From the NCBI GenBank assembly GCA_024403775.1, contig JAKSRE010000004.1, positions 57,883-121,882 of the forward strand: a stretch of 64,000 nt of DNA, written 5' to 3'. Below, one piece after another: positions 1 to 8,014 of the stretch (position 1 is the first letter of the stretch; every line of letters begins with the position of its first letter). The notes under the pieces were generated by a model. That model searched no databases, had not been told where the DNA came from, and saw only the letters and a program-made list of their open reading frames with translations. A program made the translations under genes and the position numbers. This DNA comes from Clostridia bacterium. GTDB taxonomy: Bacteria > Bacillota > Clostridia > Saccharofermentanales > Saccharofermentanaceae.

Positions 1-712
1 TACCCAGAGCATTAAAGCTGTAATTACTAAGTAAAATGCCTTTTGTAGTACCAGTTGTTCCACCTGAATACAAAATAACGGCACCAGAATCTTTAGGACG
101 ATTTACAACATAATCAGTAACATTCTTTCCACCATTTAGAAATTCTTTCCAATATACTACATCAGAATCTTTGGAGATTTTTCTAATCTTTCTTCCTTCA
201 GTAAGCATATATCCAACAGCCATAACAGGAGAAAGCTCGTCTTTAATACTGGATACGATAATTGACTTAACCTTTGTATTTTTACGAATATTATCAAACT
301 TATAGTAAAACTGATCCAAAGTTACCGCAGCAACACTATCTGATTCATTAAGATAAAACTCTATCTCTTTCTCAGCTGAAAGCGGATGAATCATATTGGC
401 AACTGCTCCAACAAGGTTTACAGCATAAAACATATAAATAGCCTGAGGACAGTTTGGCATTGCTATTGTTACCTTATCATTCTCTTTTATGCCCATGCTT
501 TTAAGAGACTTGGCACAACTTATAATCATGCTCTTCATCTTTTTATAGGTTACTGAACGGCCCATAAAATCAAAAGCTATATTGTCAGGATACTTAGAGA
601 CCATCTCACTAATCGCATCAAACATCGATCCATCAAAATAATCTAAATGCATTGGAATATCACCCATAACCTTCTCCCAAGGTGTTTTGCATTTATTATC
701 AACCGAATCCAT
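1..712 (-). CDS. AMP-dependent acyl-CoA synthetase (5' part, runs off window)
   Basis: The reading frame is open from an ATG at 712 to the window edge, giving about 237 residues of the N-terminal half. The start has a good ribosome binding site, AGGAGAT, about 6 bases upstream. Near the visible end is the AMP-binding signature YSGGTTGTTKGILLSN, diagnostic of the acyl/aryl-CoA synthetase (ANL) superfamily that activates carboxylates as acyl-adenylates. The substrate cannot be read from this half. Indolepyruvate oxidoreductase genes, which make aryl-acyl-CoAs, lie nearby, so an aryl-acid ligase is possible, but a secreted-protein gene intervenes and the link is weak. The N-terminus looks like a general FadD-type protein. 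Confidence 0.85.
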   Translation of the reverse strand, partial: MDSVDNKCKTPWEKVMGDIPMHLDYFDGSMFDAISEMVSKYPDNIAFDFMGRSVTYKKMKSMIISCAKSLKSMGIKENDKVTIAMPNCPQAIYMFYAVNLVGAVANMIHPLSAEKEIEFYLNESDSVAAVTLDQFYYKFDNIRKNTKVKSIIVSSIKDELSPVMAVGYMLTEGRKIRKISKDSDVVYWKEFLNGGKNVTDYVVNRPKDSGAVILYSGGTTGTTKGILLSNYSFNALG

Positions 713-749
713 TTATATGTATCTCCTAATAAAAATCTAAACTTAATTA

Positions 750-784
750 TCACCTGTAACAGAACAATAATCCGTTACAGGTGA
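750..784 (-). terminator. Stable hairpin after the deacetylase gene
   Basis: The arms TCACCTGTAAC and GTTACAGGTGA form a perfect 11-bp stem with a 13-base loop, between the stop of the deacetylase gene and the start of the acyl-CoA synthetase gene. On the minus strand it is followed by AT-rich DNA without a clean T-run. It may be a weak terminator or an RNA-stabilising hairpin. Confidence 0.5.
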
Positions 785-823
785 ACATACAAATAATTAT
801 ATATTTTTTTTAATTTATTTCAA

Positions 824-2668
824 TTATCTCAATGAATAATAAGCCTTGCTATCTTCAAGATCGTAGCCCTTATACTCAGCTAATTCACTAACAGTAACAA
901 GTGAATATCCTCTTGCCACTAACTCTGGAATTACTATTTCCATTGCAGCAGCAGTTGTTGGATAAAGGTCATGCATCAACACAACATCACCATCACTAAC
1001 ATTATTCAAAATAGCATTTACTACGTGATCTGTATCACGATATTTCCAGTCCTGTGTATCAAGAGACCAGATAATCATAGGCATATCAACAGCAGAAGCT
1101 ACTGAATCATTATATGAACCACCTACTGGTCTCATAATTGAAGGTGTAACACCAGCAACACTATAAATCGCATTATTACAACTTACAATCTGATCAACTA
1201 CCTCAGCATATGAAATAGAAGTAAGACCAGAATTTGGATGACTCCATGTATGATTTGCAAGTTCACAGCCAAGGTCTCTAGCTCGTGTTACACAAGAAGA
1301 ATATGTACTAGCTCTATTACCAACGATAAAGAATGTAGCATGACCATCAACTGACTCTAACATATCGAGAATTCTGTTAGTTACAGGACTATAAGGACCA
1401 TCATCAAAAGTAAGAGCTACCATCTTATCTGGAACAAACTTTGGAATCAAATCGAACTGCTTAAGATACTCTGCAAACTCATCCTTCTCAACAAGTTCTG
1501 CAACAAACTTCTCACGAGAAGCACCACTCTCAAGAGTAGATACACCAGCACTTAATTCTGAACTGTCAGGAAGTCTTCCAAATGCAACCTGATAAGCAAC
1601 GTTTACATACTCATAATCAGAGAGGTTTCTATTTTTACATTCATCAGCCTTAAGGAATTCCTTAACAACGTCAATTGGCTGAGTCTTGTGTGAACTTACT
1701 TTGGTTGTCCAGAGATTAAGTCCCTCTCTGTCACCTCTTCTTCCAAACGCATTCATATAGCATCTGTTAATGAAGTCAGTACATTCAATGTCCTGATCTC
1801 TGCTCTGAGTTAGATTAATATGTCCAGAGGCAATTCCATATGTAGCACAAAGATTCTTATACTCATCAGAACCTGTAAACTGCTCAACCATATAGCTCTC
1901 AGATACGCCCTTACCATAAATACTAATCCAATGCTCTCTACCAGCACCATCAGCACCTCTTCCAAGCATTGCAAGATAAAGATCATCAACCATCTCACCA
2001 GCAGACTTACCCATAGAACCATATTCACGGCTTCTAATGAAATTATCAATAAGAGTTGCAGCTACAATATCACCATTATTAATCTGGTCACACCAGCCAT
2101 TAAGACCAGGGATATCAGGTTCACGATTAAGGAAAACACTATAAGCTCTTGTAACAAAAGCAGTTACATTAAAGTTCTGATCTCTTCCTTCCTTTAATTC
2201 TACATCACCTGGAATAATGCCATACTGCTCACAAAGGTTCTTAAACTCAGTTGAGCCAGTAAAACCATCAAGAACAGCATTAATTGAACATCCATTATTA
2301 AGAATATTTACCCATCCTTCTTTTCCAGCAGGATCTGAAGTTCTGTCAAGCATTACATTGTAGAGAATCTCAACTTTCTCATCATTGGAATATCCCTTAT
2401 TATTAAACTCAGTACTATTAACAAAACCATAGATAAGATTAGCTGCATCAAGTGTATTATTCTCAAGTCCGCTAACCCAGTAGTCAATACCATCTCTCTC
2501 CCCTTCTCTTCCAAGAATGAGAAGATAAGCTCTCTCAACAAAAGAGCCTACAGGAGTAGGTGCACCAAGTCCGCACAAAGGAACAAGAATAACAGACAGG
2601 CATAACACCAATACCACAATGATAGGAAGAATTCTTCCTGATTTACCAACTAAACGAGAATTCGTCAT
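824..2668 (-). CDS. Secreted DUF4214-repeat polysaccharide deacetylase
   Basis: The protein has 614 residues. A basic N-terminus and a hydrophobic segment at about 13-35 act as a signal peptide or membrane anchor. Residues about 43-400 hold six half-repeats of the DUF4214 type (pattern xxLY..xLxR..D..G...W, then F..S.EF), pairing into about three domains. DUF4214 is usually surface-exposed and thought to bind glycans or the wall. The C-terminus is a NodB (CE4) deacetylase: TFDDGP at 420-425, the metal-binding HTWSHP at 473-478, an RP motif near 513, LDTQDW at 536-541 and LMHD at 564-567. All catalytic motifs are intact, so removal of acetyl groups from peptidoglycan, xylan or chitooligosaccharide is plausible. 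The ATG has AAGGAGA upstream. Confidence 0.88.
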   Translation of the reverse strand: MTNSRLVGKSGRILPIIVVLVLCLSVILVPLCGLGAPTPVGSFVERAYLLILGREGERDGIDYWVSGLENNTLDAANLIYGFVNSTEFNNKGYSNDEKVEILYNVMLDRTSDPAGKEGWVNILNNGCSINAVLDGFTGSTEFKNLCEQYGIIPGDVELKEGRDQNFNVTAFVTRAYSVFLNREPDIPGLNGWCDQINNGDIVAATLIDNFIRSREYGSMGKSAGEMVDDLYLAMLGRGADGAGREHWISIYGKGVSESYMVEQFTGSDEYKNLCATYGIASGHINLTQSRDQDIECTDFINRCYMNAFGRRGDREGLNLWTTKVSSHKTQPIDVVKEFLKADECKNRNLSDYEYVNVAYQVAFGRLPDSSELSAGVSTLESGASREKFVAELVEKDEFAEYLKQFDLIPKFVPDKMVALTFDDGPYSPVTNRILDMLESVDGHATFFIVGNRASTYSSCVTRARDLGCELANHTWSHPNSGLTSISYAEVVDQIVSCNNAIYSVAGVTPSIMRPVGGSYNDSVASAVDMPMIIWSLDTQDWKYRDTDHVVNAILNNVSDGDVVLMHDLYPTTAAAMEIVIPELVARGYSLVTVSELAEYKGYDLEDSKAYYSLR

Positions 2669-2730
2669 AAATATATAATCTCCTTATTTCCCCAAACATA
2701 AGAATTATATTATAAAACATTTTCATACCA

Positions 2731-2771
2731 ATAAAAAGAAGCTGCTTCAAATTATTTCTTGAAACAGCCTC
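2731..2771 (-). terminator. Rho-independent terminator after iorB
   Basis: On the minus strand a 13-14 bp stem with some G-U pairs (GAGGCTGTTTCAA paired with TTTGAAGCAGCTTC) is followed directly by TTTTTATT. It lies just downstream of the iorB stop and before the deacetylase gene. Confidence 0.75.
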
Positions 2772-2794
2772 TTGATTAAACAAAATTACTAATT

Positions 2795-3394
2795 TTACTT
2801 TGCAGCAGCTGCACCCTTATCAAATGCACTTACATTTGTTGGGATAACCTTTGGTTTATTTGCGAAAGCTTCCTCGATAGCTTCCTTCCACAATGCCTCT
2901 TCAACACCAAGATAGTTTGAAAGAGCACCCATCATAACCATATTTACAGCCTTTGCTGTACCACACTCATTGGCAATAGCCAAAGCGTCAAATTCAACTA
3001 TTTTGGTATTTCCACATGCAGAAGCCTTAAGTGACTCCTCAATATTATCAGGATACTGAACCTGACCAAGAAGAACTGGTAAAGACTTAATCTTCTGGCT
3101 ATTTACAATCATTACTCCATCTTTCTTAAGAAGAGATGACCAGCGAACAGCCTCAACTTCCTCAAATGAAAGAAGGAAATCAGCAGTAGCTTCTTCGATA
3201 ATTGGAGAATTAACCTTATCACCGATCTTAACATATGTAATAACTGAACCACCACGCTGGCTCATTCCGTGAACTTCTGATACCTTTACGTCCAAGCCAA
3301 GCTTTAATGCAAGGATTCCGAGAAGCTTTCCTGCAATCAAAGTTCCCTGACCACCAACGCCAGCCAAAACGATAGATGCTTCTAGATTAGCCAT
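2795..3394 (-). CDS. iorB: Indolepyruvate:ferredoxin oxidoreductase beta subunit
   Basis: At 199 residues this is the usual length for IorB, a member of the pyruvate/2-oxoacid oxidoreductase gamma family. The N-terminal GVGGQGTLIAGKLL is the typical start of this domain, followed by the conserved EVHGMSQRGGSV segment. With IorA it oxidatively decarboxylates arylpyruvates from aromatic amino-acid transamination to aryl-acetyl-CoA, reducing ferredoxin in the cytoplasm; it can also run in reverse in anaerobes. The gene starts 1 base after the iorA stop, so the two are co-transcribed and probably translationally coupled. A terminator follows. Confidence 0.93.
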   Translation of the reverse strand: MANLEASIVLAGVGGQGTLIAGKLLGILALKLGLDVKVSEVHGMSQRGGSVITYVKIGDKVNSPIIEEATADFLLSFEEVEAVRWSSLLKKDGVMIVNSQKIKSLPVLLGQVQYPDNIEESLKASACGNTKIVEFDALAIANECGTAKAVNMVMMGALSNYLGVEEALWKEAIEEAFANKPKVIPTNVSAFDKGAAAAK

Positions 3395-3395
3395 A

Positions 3396-5162
3396 TTACT
3401 CTACCCCCTTAATTAAAGCGTCAAACTTACACATATTTACACAAAGTCCGCAGTTATTGCAGCTCTCTGCATCAATTACAGGCTTCTTATCGTCACCAAT
3501 TACAAGCGCAGGACACATAATTCTTCCACATGCGCCACATGACTTACACTTGCTACTTTCAAGACTTACCTCTACGCCCTTCTTAGCTCTTCCTGTTGGA
3601 ATCAAAGCACATGGTCGACGAGCGATAACTACAGAAACAACGTCTTTTTCAAGTTCTTCCTTAATTACCTTCTCACAATCATAAGTCTCAACTGGATCAA
3701 CCACTCTGATAGAAGATACACCAAGACTTCTGCAGAGACCCTCAAGATCAAGTGAAGGAGCATCCTTAAGTCTGATATTCTTACCTGTTCCAGGATTCTG
3801 CTGATGACCTGTCATACCTGTGATAGAGTTGTCAAGGATAATAAGAGTAATAGCACTCTCGTTATATACTGCATTCAAAAGATTTGTGATACCAGAATGC
3901 ATAAATGTTGAATCACCAATTACACCAACAGTTTTCTTTGAATCAGCACCATCAGTTGCCTTGTCAAAACCATGAGCCATACCTACTGAAGCACCCATGC
4001 ATACGCAGGCATCGAGAGCCTGCATTGGTGGAAGAGCTCCAAGAGTATAACATCCAATATCACCCATAACCTGAACTTTAAGTCTGTTAAGAGCAAGGAA
4101 TAATCCCTTATGAGGACATCCAGCACAAAGAACTGGAGGACGACCAGGAGTATTAGGAAGCTTATCAAGCTCAATACCCTTCTCAAACTTTGGATCATCA
4201 GTAAGAGCACATCTTACCATATCTGCAGTATATTCACCGAGAAGTGTAAATAACTCCTTACCTTCACACTTGATGCCGTTTGCTTTGATTTCATTTTCGA
4301 TAAATGGATCAAGTTCCTCTACTACAACAAGACGCTCTACCTTAGAAGCAAATTCCTTTATCAAATCAAAAGGAAGTGGCCATACCATACCAAGCTTAAG
4401 AACACTTGCGTTTGGCGCACCGTCACGAACATACTGATATGAAGCACCAGCTGTGATAATACCAAGCTTTGTGTCTCTCATCTCAACTCTGTGAAGGCCT
4501 ACCTTACCATTATCAGCTGAAGTATCAGCAATAATTTTCTTTGTTCTGTCTTCAACTACAACATGACGCTTAATAGCATTTGCTGGCATCATTACATTCT
4601 TTGAAGAATCCTTAACATAATCCTTGATTACCTGTGGTAACGGCTCATTTGTCTCAACAATACTTCTTGAATGTGATACACGAGTATGAAGTCTCAAAAG
4701 AACAGGAGTATCATACTTCTCTGAGAACTCAAAAGCATACTTAGTAAACTCTTTACACTCGCTGCTGTCTGCTGGTTCAAACATAGGAATCTTAGAAGAT
4801 CTAGCATGATTTCTTGAATCCTGCTCATTCTGTGAGGAATGCATTCCTGGATCATCTGCTACACAGAATACCAAACCTCCGTTAACGCCTGTATAAGATA
4901 CTGTAAAAAGTGGATCTGCAGCAACATTAAGACCAACATGCTTCATACATGTCATAGCTCTTGCGCCTCTAATAGAAGCACCAATTGCAACTTCTGCTCC
5001 AACCTTCTCATTTACTGCCCATTCAACAGCAACATTCTCATACTTAACTATCTCTTCAGTTATTTCGGTACTAGGTGTACCAGGATATGAAGAACAAACT
5101 TTGACGCCTGCCTCATATGCACCTCTGGCAACGGCTTCGTTGCCAAGCATAATCTCCTTCAT
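3396..5162 (-). CDS. iorA: Indolepyruvate:ferredoxin oxidoreductase alpha subunit
   Basis: This 588-residue protein matches IorA, which fuses the 2-oxoacid oxidoreductase alpha and TPP-binding domains and ends in a ferredoxin domain. The N-terminus (GNEAVARGAYEAGVKVCSSYPGTPSTE) is characteristic. A TPP-binding stretch, GDIGCYTLG with GDSTFMHSG further on, lies in the second half. Two 4Fe-4S motifs close the protein: CKSCGACGRIMC and CNNCGLCVNMC. It is the catalytic subunit for oxidation of arylpyruvates to acyl-CoA with ferredoxin as acceptor. It is first in the iorAB operon, with its own candidate promoter and a palindrome in the 5' leader. Confidence 0.94.
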   Translation of the reverse strand: MKEIMLGNEAVARGAYEAGVKVCSSYPGTPSTEITEEIVKYENVAVEWAVNEKVGAEVAIGASIRGARAMTCMKHVGLNVAADPLFTVSYTGVNGGLVFCVADDPGMHSSQNEQDSRNHARSSKIPMFEPADSSECKEFTKYAFEFSEKYDTPVLLRLHTRVSHSRSIVETNEPLPQVIKDYVKDSSKNVMMPANAIKRHVVVEDRTKKIIADTSADNGKVGLHRVEMRDTKLGIITAGASYQYVRDGAPNASVLKLGMVWPLPFDLIKEFASKVERLVVVEELDPFIENEIKANGIKCEGKELFTLLGEYTADMVRCALTDDPKFEKGIELDKLPNTPGRPPVLCAGCPHKGLFLALNRLKVQVMGDIGCYTLGALPPMQALDACVCMGASVGMAHGFDKATDGADSKKTVGVIGDSTFMHSGITNLLNAVYNESAITLIILDNSITGMTGHQQNPGTGKNIRLKDAPSLDLEGLCRSLGVSSIRVVDPVETYDCEKVIKEELEKDVVSVVIARRPCALIPTGRAKKGVEVSLESSKCKSCGACGRIMCPALVIGDDKKPVIDAESCNNCGLCVNMCKFDALIKGVE

Positions 5163-5187
5163 AGAAGTCCCTCCACTAAATTACTTG

Positions 5188-5206
5188 AGTGACCAATTCT
5201 GTCACT
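5188..5206. promoter_or_regulatory. Palindrome in the iorA leader (possible operator)
   Basis: AGTGAC, a 7-base spacer, then GTCACT forms a perfect 6-bp inverted repeat 25-45 bases upstream of the iorA start and downstream of its likely -10. It could be a repressor site or a small RNA hairpin. No cognate regulator is visible. Confidence 0.35.
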
Positions 5207-5227
5207 TCGCAAAAATACACAAAAGAA

Positions 5228-5257
5228 ATTATATCACTTTATCTCTTTATTGCACAA
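5228..5257 (-). promoter_or_regulatory. Candidate sigma-70 promoter of iorAB
   Basis: On the minus strand, TTGTGC (-35, 5252-5257) and TATAAT (-10, 5228-5233) are separated by 18 bases. The -35 lies inside the last codons of the upstream lipoprotein gene. The consensus -10 and the position about 65 bases before iorA support the call. Confidence 0.55.
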
Positions 5258-6689
5258 CTGCAATATCAAACATGTAAAAATCTCCACCATTACTATTCTT
5301 GTAAGAAGCATCATCAGGTGAAATAAAAATCATGTATGCACCCTTATTCACCTCATATGGATAATCAAATGAATAATAATTTCCACCATTATCATTTGAC
5401 AAATAACCATAGTCTATGTAATACAAATCCGAATTTGCCAGCAAATCAGTATAAGGGATGCTTAAATCCTCGATATAGCAAAGTGTATAAACTAATGCAC
5501 CTTCATAATCTCTAGTTTCAAGAACATATCCAAGATATGGGTTCGTCTCATAATCATAATAGATTTCATTAAGCATTGTGCTATTACCATTACTATCACA
5601 ATAATCAAACCAGTAACTGTCAGAATAATAATTATTCAAAAAATCAGGATCAACATTAGGGTGATTGTCACGTGTAGCCAATACTAGTGCAGCTAAATAA
5701 TTCATATCAAATACACCTTCATCAGAACCTGTCTCAGTTGGAGTTGCGGCAACTGGTGTTCTGGTAACCTTACAAGTACTTCTGGCAACTTCATTTTCAT
5801 TGATGTCATAGAAAACTACAGTATATTCACCTTCAATAAGGAAACCTTCGTCATCTACACCAGAACTATTGCAATTAGCATCAAAGCATCCCCCAATATA
5901 ACTTAAAGAAGTATCTGTAAAATACTTACTTGTATATACGAGAATACCATCATGATAAACTTCATATTTTAATGTCCAGTCAGCCTCGTATCCAGCAAGA
6001 TTAGGAATAATATCAAGCTCAATCCAGTTTACATTATCGTAAACGTTATCAACCGAACCATACCACTCTACATAATCAATACAATCTATTAATGAAGGAG
6101 TAAAACTTGGCTTAAAGTTTCTATAAAAAGTCATTCCAGAAACTACATCCTCAGCATTTGTAACATACCACTCATCATCATCAAGTTTAAATGTAATCTC
6201 TAAGTCTACACTGATTCGTTCTGTTGCAGAATTAATTGCTGCAATATAAGAGTCAACATTAGAAAAGCTGTTTTCATTATTCAATGAATCATAGTCAATT
6301 AAATCAAAAGTAACTTCAATACTTCCCTTACCCTTACTCTCCTTTACTTCTGCTGACTTCTTATCCAGTTCATATTCAATTGTATCTGCTATTGTCTGAT
6401 ACAATAGTCCAAATTCTTCATCATCAAAAGAATATAAATCTGCTAATTGTTCTTCAGCATCATCATCGGCATCATACATAAGCTTACTGATTTTCTTATA
6501 CTCAGCATTACTTACCGCCTTACAAAAATCATCAGCAACATCGAGAAGATTATCTTCTAACTCTTCGACATCAACTTCATCCTTCTCTTTATCTTTTTTC
6601 TTGTTACCATCTGAATTTCCATCAAGACATCCAGTTAGATTAATCAGCATACTGGATGCTAAAATAACTGATAATACTTTTCTTTTCAT
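5247..6689 (-). CDS. Large acidic lipoprotein, function unknown
   Basis: The 480-residue product begins with a type II signal peptide: a basic start, a hydrophobic core and the lipobox LTGC, with the lipidated Cys at about residue 21. A highly charged K/D/E linker follows, then a soluble, Asp/Tyr-rich extracellular part. I do not recognise a family. The segment around residues 50-190 resembles the small helical/beta domains found in Gram-positive surface lipoproteins with DUF-type repeats, and the rest reads like beta-sandwich modules. It is predicted to be anchored on the outer face of the membrane. The gene stands alone between the tRNA terminator and the iorAB promoter. GGAAGA precedes the ATG. 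Confidence 0.75.
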   Translation of the reverse strand: MKRKVLSVILASSMLINLTGCLDGNSDGNKKKDKEKDEVDVEELEDNLLDVADDFCKAVSNAEYKKISKLMYDADDDAEEQLADLYSFDDEEFGLLYQTIADTIEYELDKKSAEVKESKGKGSIEVTFDLIDYDSLNNENSFSNVDSYIAAINSATERISVDLEITFKLDDDEWYVTNAEDVVSGMTFYRNFKPSFTPSLIDCIDYVEWYGSVDNVYDNVNWIELDIIPNLAGYEADWTLKYEVYHDGILVYTSKYFTDTSLSYIGGCFDANCNSSGVDDEGFLIEGEYTVVFYDINENEVARSTCKVTRTPVAATPTETGSDEGVFDMNYLAALVLATRDNHPNVDPDFLNNYYSDSYWFDYCDSNGNSTMLNEIYYDYETNPYLGYVLETRDYEGALVYTLCYIEDLSIPYTDLLANSDLYYIDYGYLSNDNGGNYYSFDYPYEVNKGAYMIFISPDDASYKNSNGGDFYMFDIAVVQ

Positions 6690-6723
6690 ACTAAATCTTC
6701 CTTTCTCTTTTTATACTCCATAT

Positions 6724-6760
6724 AAAAAAAGTGAAATGCCAAATCCTATCTGGCATTTCA
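6724..6760 (-). terminator. Rho-independent terminator after tRNA-Arg
   Basis: A perfect 10-bp stem (TGAAATGCCA with TGGCATTTCA, 9-base loop) is followed on the minus strand by a run of seven T. It sits immediately 3' of the tRNA gene and would end the transcript arriving from the rpoD/Rnf-like operon. Confidence 0.85.
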
Positions 6761-6765
6761 ACTTT

Positions 6766-6842
6766 TGGTGTTCCCGAGCGGAATCGAACCGCTGGCCTAC
6801 CGCTTAGGAGGCGGTCGCTCTATCCTACTGAGCTACGGAAAC
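6766..6842 (-). tRNA. tRNA-Arg(CCT)
   Basis: This 77-base cloverleaf has a 7-bp acceptor stem (GTTTCCG with CGGGAAC, one G-U), the D-arm GCTC..GAGC, a 5-bp anticodon stem (ACCGC/GCGGT) with loop CTCCTAA giving anticodon CCT, and a TTCGATT T-loop. The CCA end is encoded. It reads AGG codons. It lies only 14 bases downstream of the last Rnf-like operon gene with no obvious promoter of its own, so it may be processed from that transcript. Confidence 0.95.
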
Positions 6843-6856
6843 ATTCTAAAAATGAA

Positions 6857-7996
6857 TTATACCACAACAATTGCATCTAATATCATCAATATAACTCCAA
6901 TTATTAAAAGGTAATGCGTAACACCCTTAGCATAATTATTAATTTCAGCAAATACCAGTCTTCTCTTATATGCAGCTGTAAATCCCAAAAAGAGTGTATA
7001 AATAAAGAAACCTCCAGCTATAACCATTGCAAAAAGCTGACTACTAATTTTATCTGCACCACCGAAAAAGAACAAAATAATAAGTACACTCTGGAGGATC
7101 ATATTCATAAACTGTGATAAATCAAAAACAAAATTACTTCTGACAAATAAATCTTCTCCCTCAGCGTTCTTACACAATAATTCTGTAATGCTATTAAATA
7201 GTGTGTAAGAGAATACAATAATAATCAGATATATCCAATTATAGAGTTTTGCACCAAAAGTAGAATGAACAAATAACAATGCGGTGGTAATAACCATATA
7301 AAATGCAAAATCAATCATTCTGGCCGTTGTAAATCTCAGTAAATCACGTCGCCCATTCTGTGGAATAGAAGTAACATCAGTAAGTCTTGTACCTGCAAAC
7401 AAAATTAGTTTACCAGTAAAGGAAGACAATAAAACTGAAAGCAAAAGTATCTCAAGAGCACACAAAAAAATCATTACAAATGGTTTTGCAACACCGAATC
7501 TTCTTAAAACGAATATATTAAGGACAGAAAAAGCAAAAGGTATTACAAATGGTATAAAAACTGTATCTCTTAACTTGGCCAGAGACTTAGTATAACCAAA
7601 CATACTTAACCCAATAACAAGAGGAATTGACGTAAGGGGAAAAAGGTTACTTACCCCATCTGTTATATATCTTCCTATAAACGCACCTATACCAACAAAA
7701 TAGCAGTAATTAAGGAAAATATTAAGCGCAGGAAGTTTTTTTATCATTAGAAATCTGAGACTAATCATCCACACCAGAAACAGAACAGCAATAACAAGCG
7801 CACTCATCAGGAATTTGTCAATAAATACAAATTCCATAGCAAAAGAAAGAGACGTTAAAACCATCAGAATTGCTCCTGTTCTTGTCAAATCAAAATCAGG
7901 AGAATTGCTTGATTCTGCTATACTAACTCTTCCAGCTCTTAACTTATAATCATCAAATGGAGAATCATAAGTATTACGCTTCCAAAAAAATGCCAT
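6857..7996 (-). CDS. Polytopic membrane protein of the Rnf-like cluster, unknown family
   Basis: The protein has 379 residues with about 11 hydrophobic membrane segments after a 40-residue soluble N-terminus. I do not recognise a family with certainty. It is the last protein gene of the rpoD-rnfC-rnfD-rnfG-like run, 18 bases after the preceding gene. Its length is close to two RnfA/RnfE subunits (each about 190-200 residues), and the stretch IPLVIGLSMFGYTKSLAK resembles the RnfA/E segment IPLIVVNCxILGRAEAFA. It lacks the Cys of that motif, which in Rnf/Nqr helps hold an intramembrane FeS centre. A divergent RnfA/E stand-in is an inference; it may simply be an unrelated membrane partner. Confidence 0.7.
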   Translation of the reverse strand: MAFFWKRNTYDSPFDDYKLRAGRVSIAESSNSPDFDLTRTGAILMVLTSLSFAMEFVFIDKFLMSALVIAVLFLVWMISLRFLMIKKLPALNIFLNYCYFVGIGAFIGRYITDGVSNLFPLTSIPLVIGLSMFGYTKSLAKLRDTVFIPFVIPFAFSVLNIFVLRRFGVAKPFVMIFLCALEILLLSVLLSSFTGKLILFAGTRLTDVTSIPQNGRRDLLRFTTARMIDFAFYMVITTALLFVHSTFGAKLYNWIYLIIIVFSYTLFNSITELLCKNAEGEDLFVRSNFVFDLSQFMNMILQSVLIILFFFGGADKISSQLFAMVIAGGFFIYTLFLGFTAAYKRRLVFAEINNYAKGVTHYLLIIGVILMILDAIVVV

Positions 7997-8014
7997 TCTA
8001 TTAAGTCCTCTCTT

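Noticed and set aside
1820..2197. Plus-strand open frame of 125 codons inside the DUF4214 deacetylase gene
   Set aside because: It is fully antisense to a well-supported gene, has no ribosome binding site and gives a low-complexity product.
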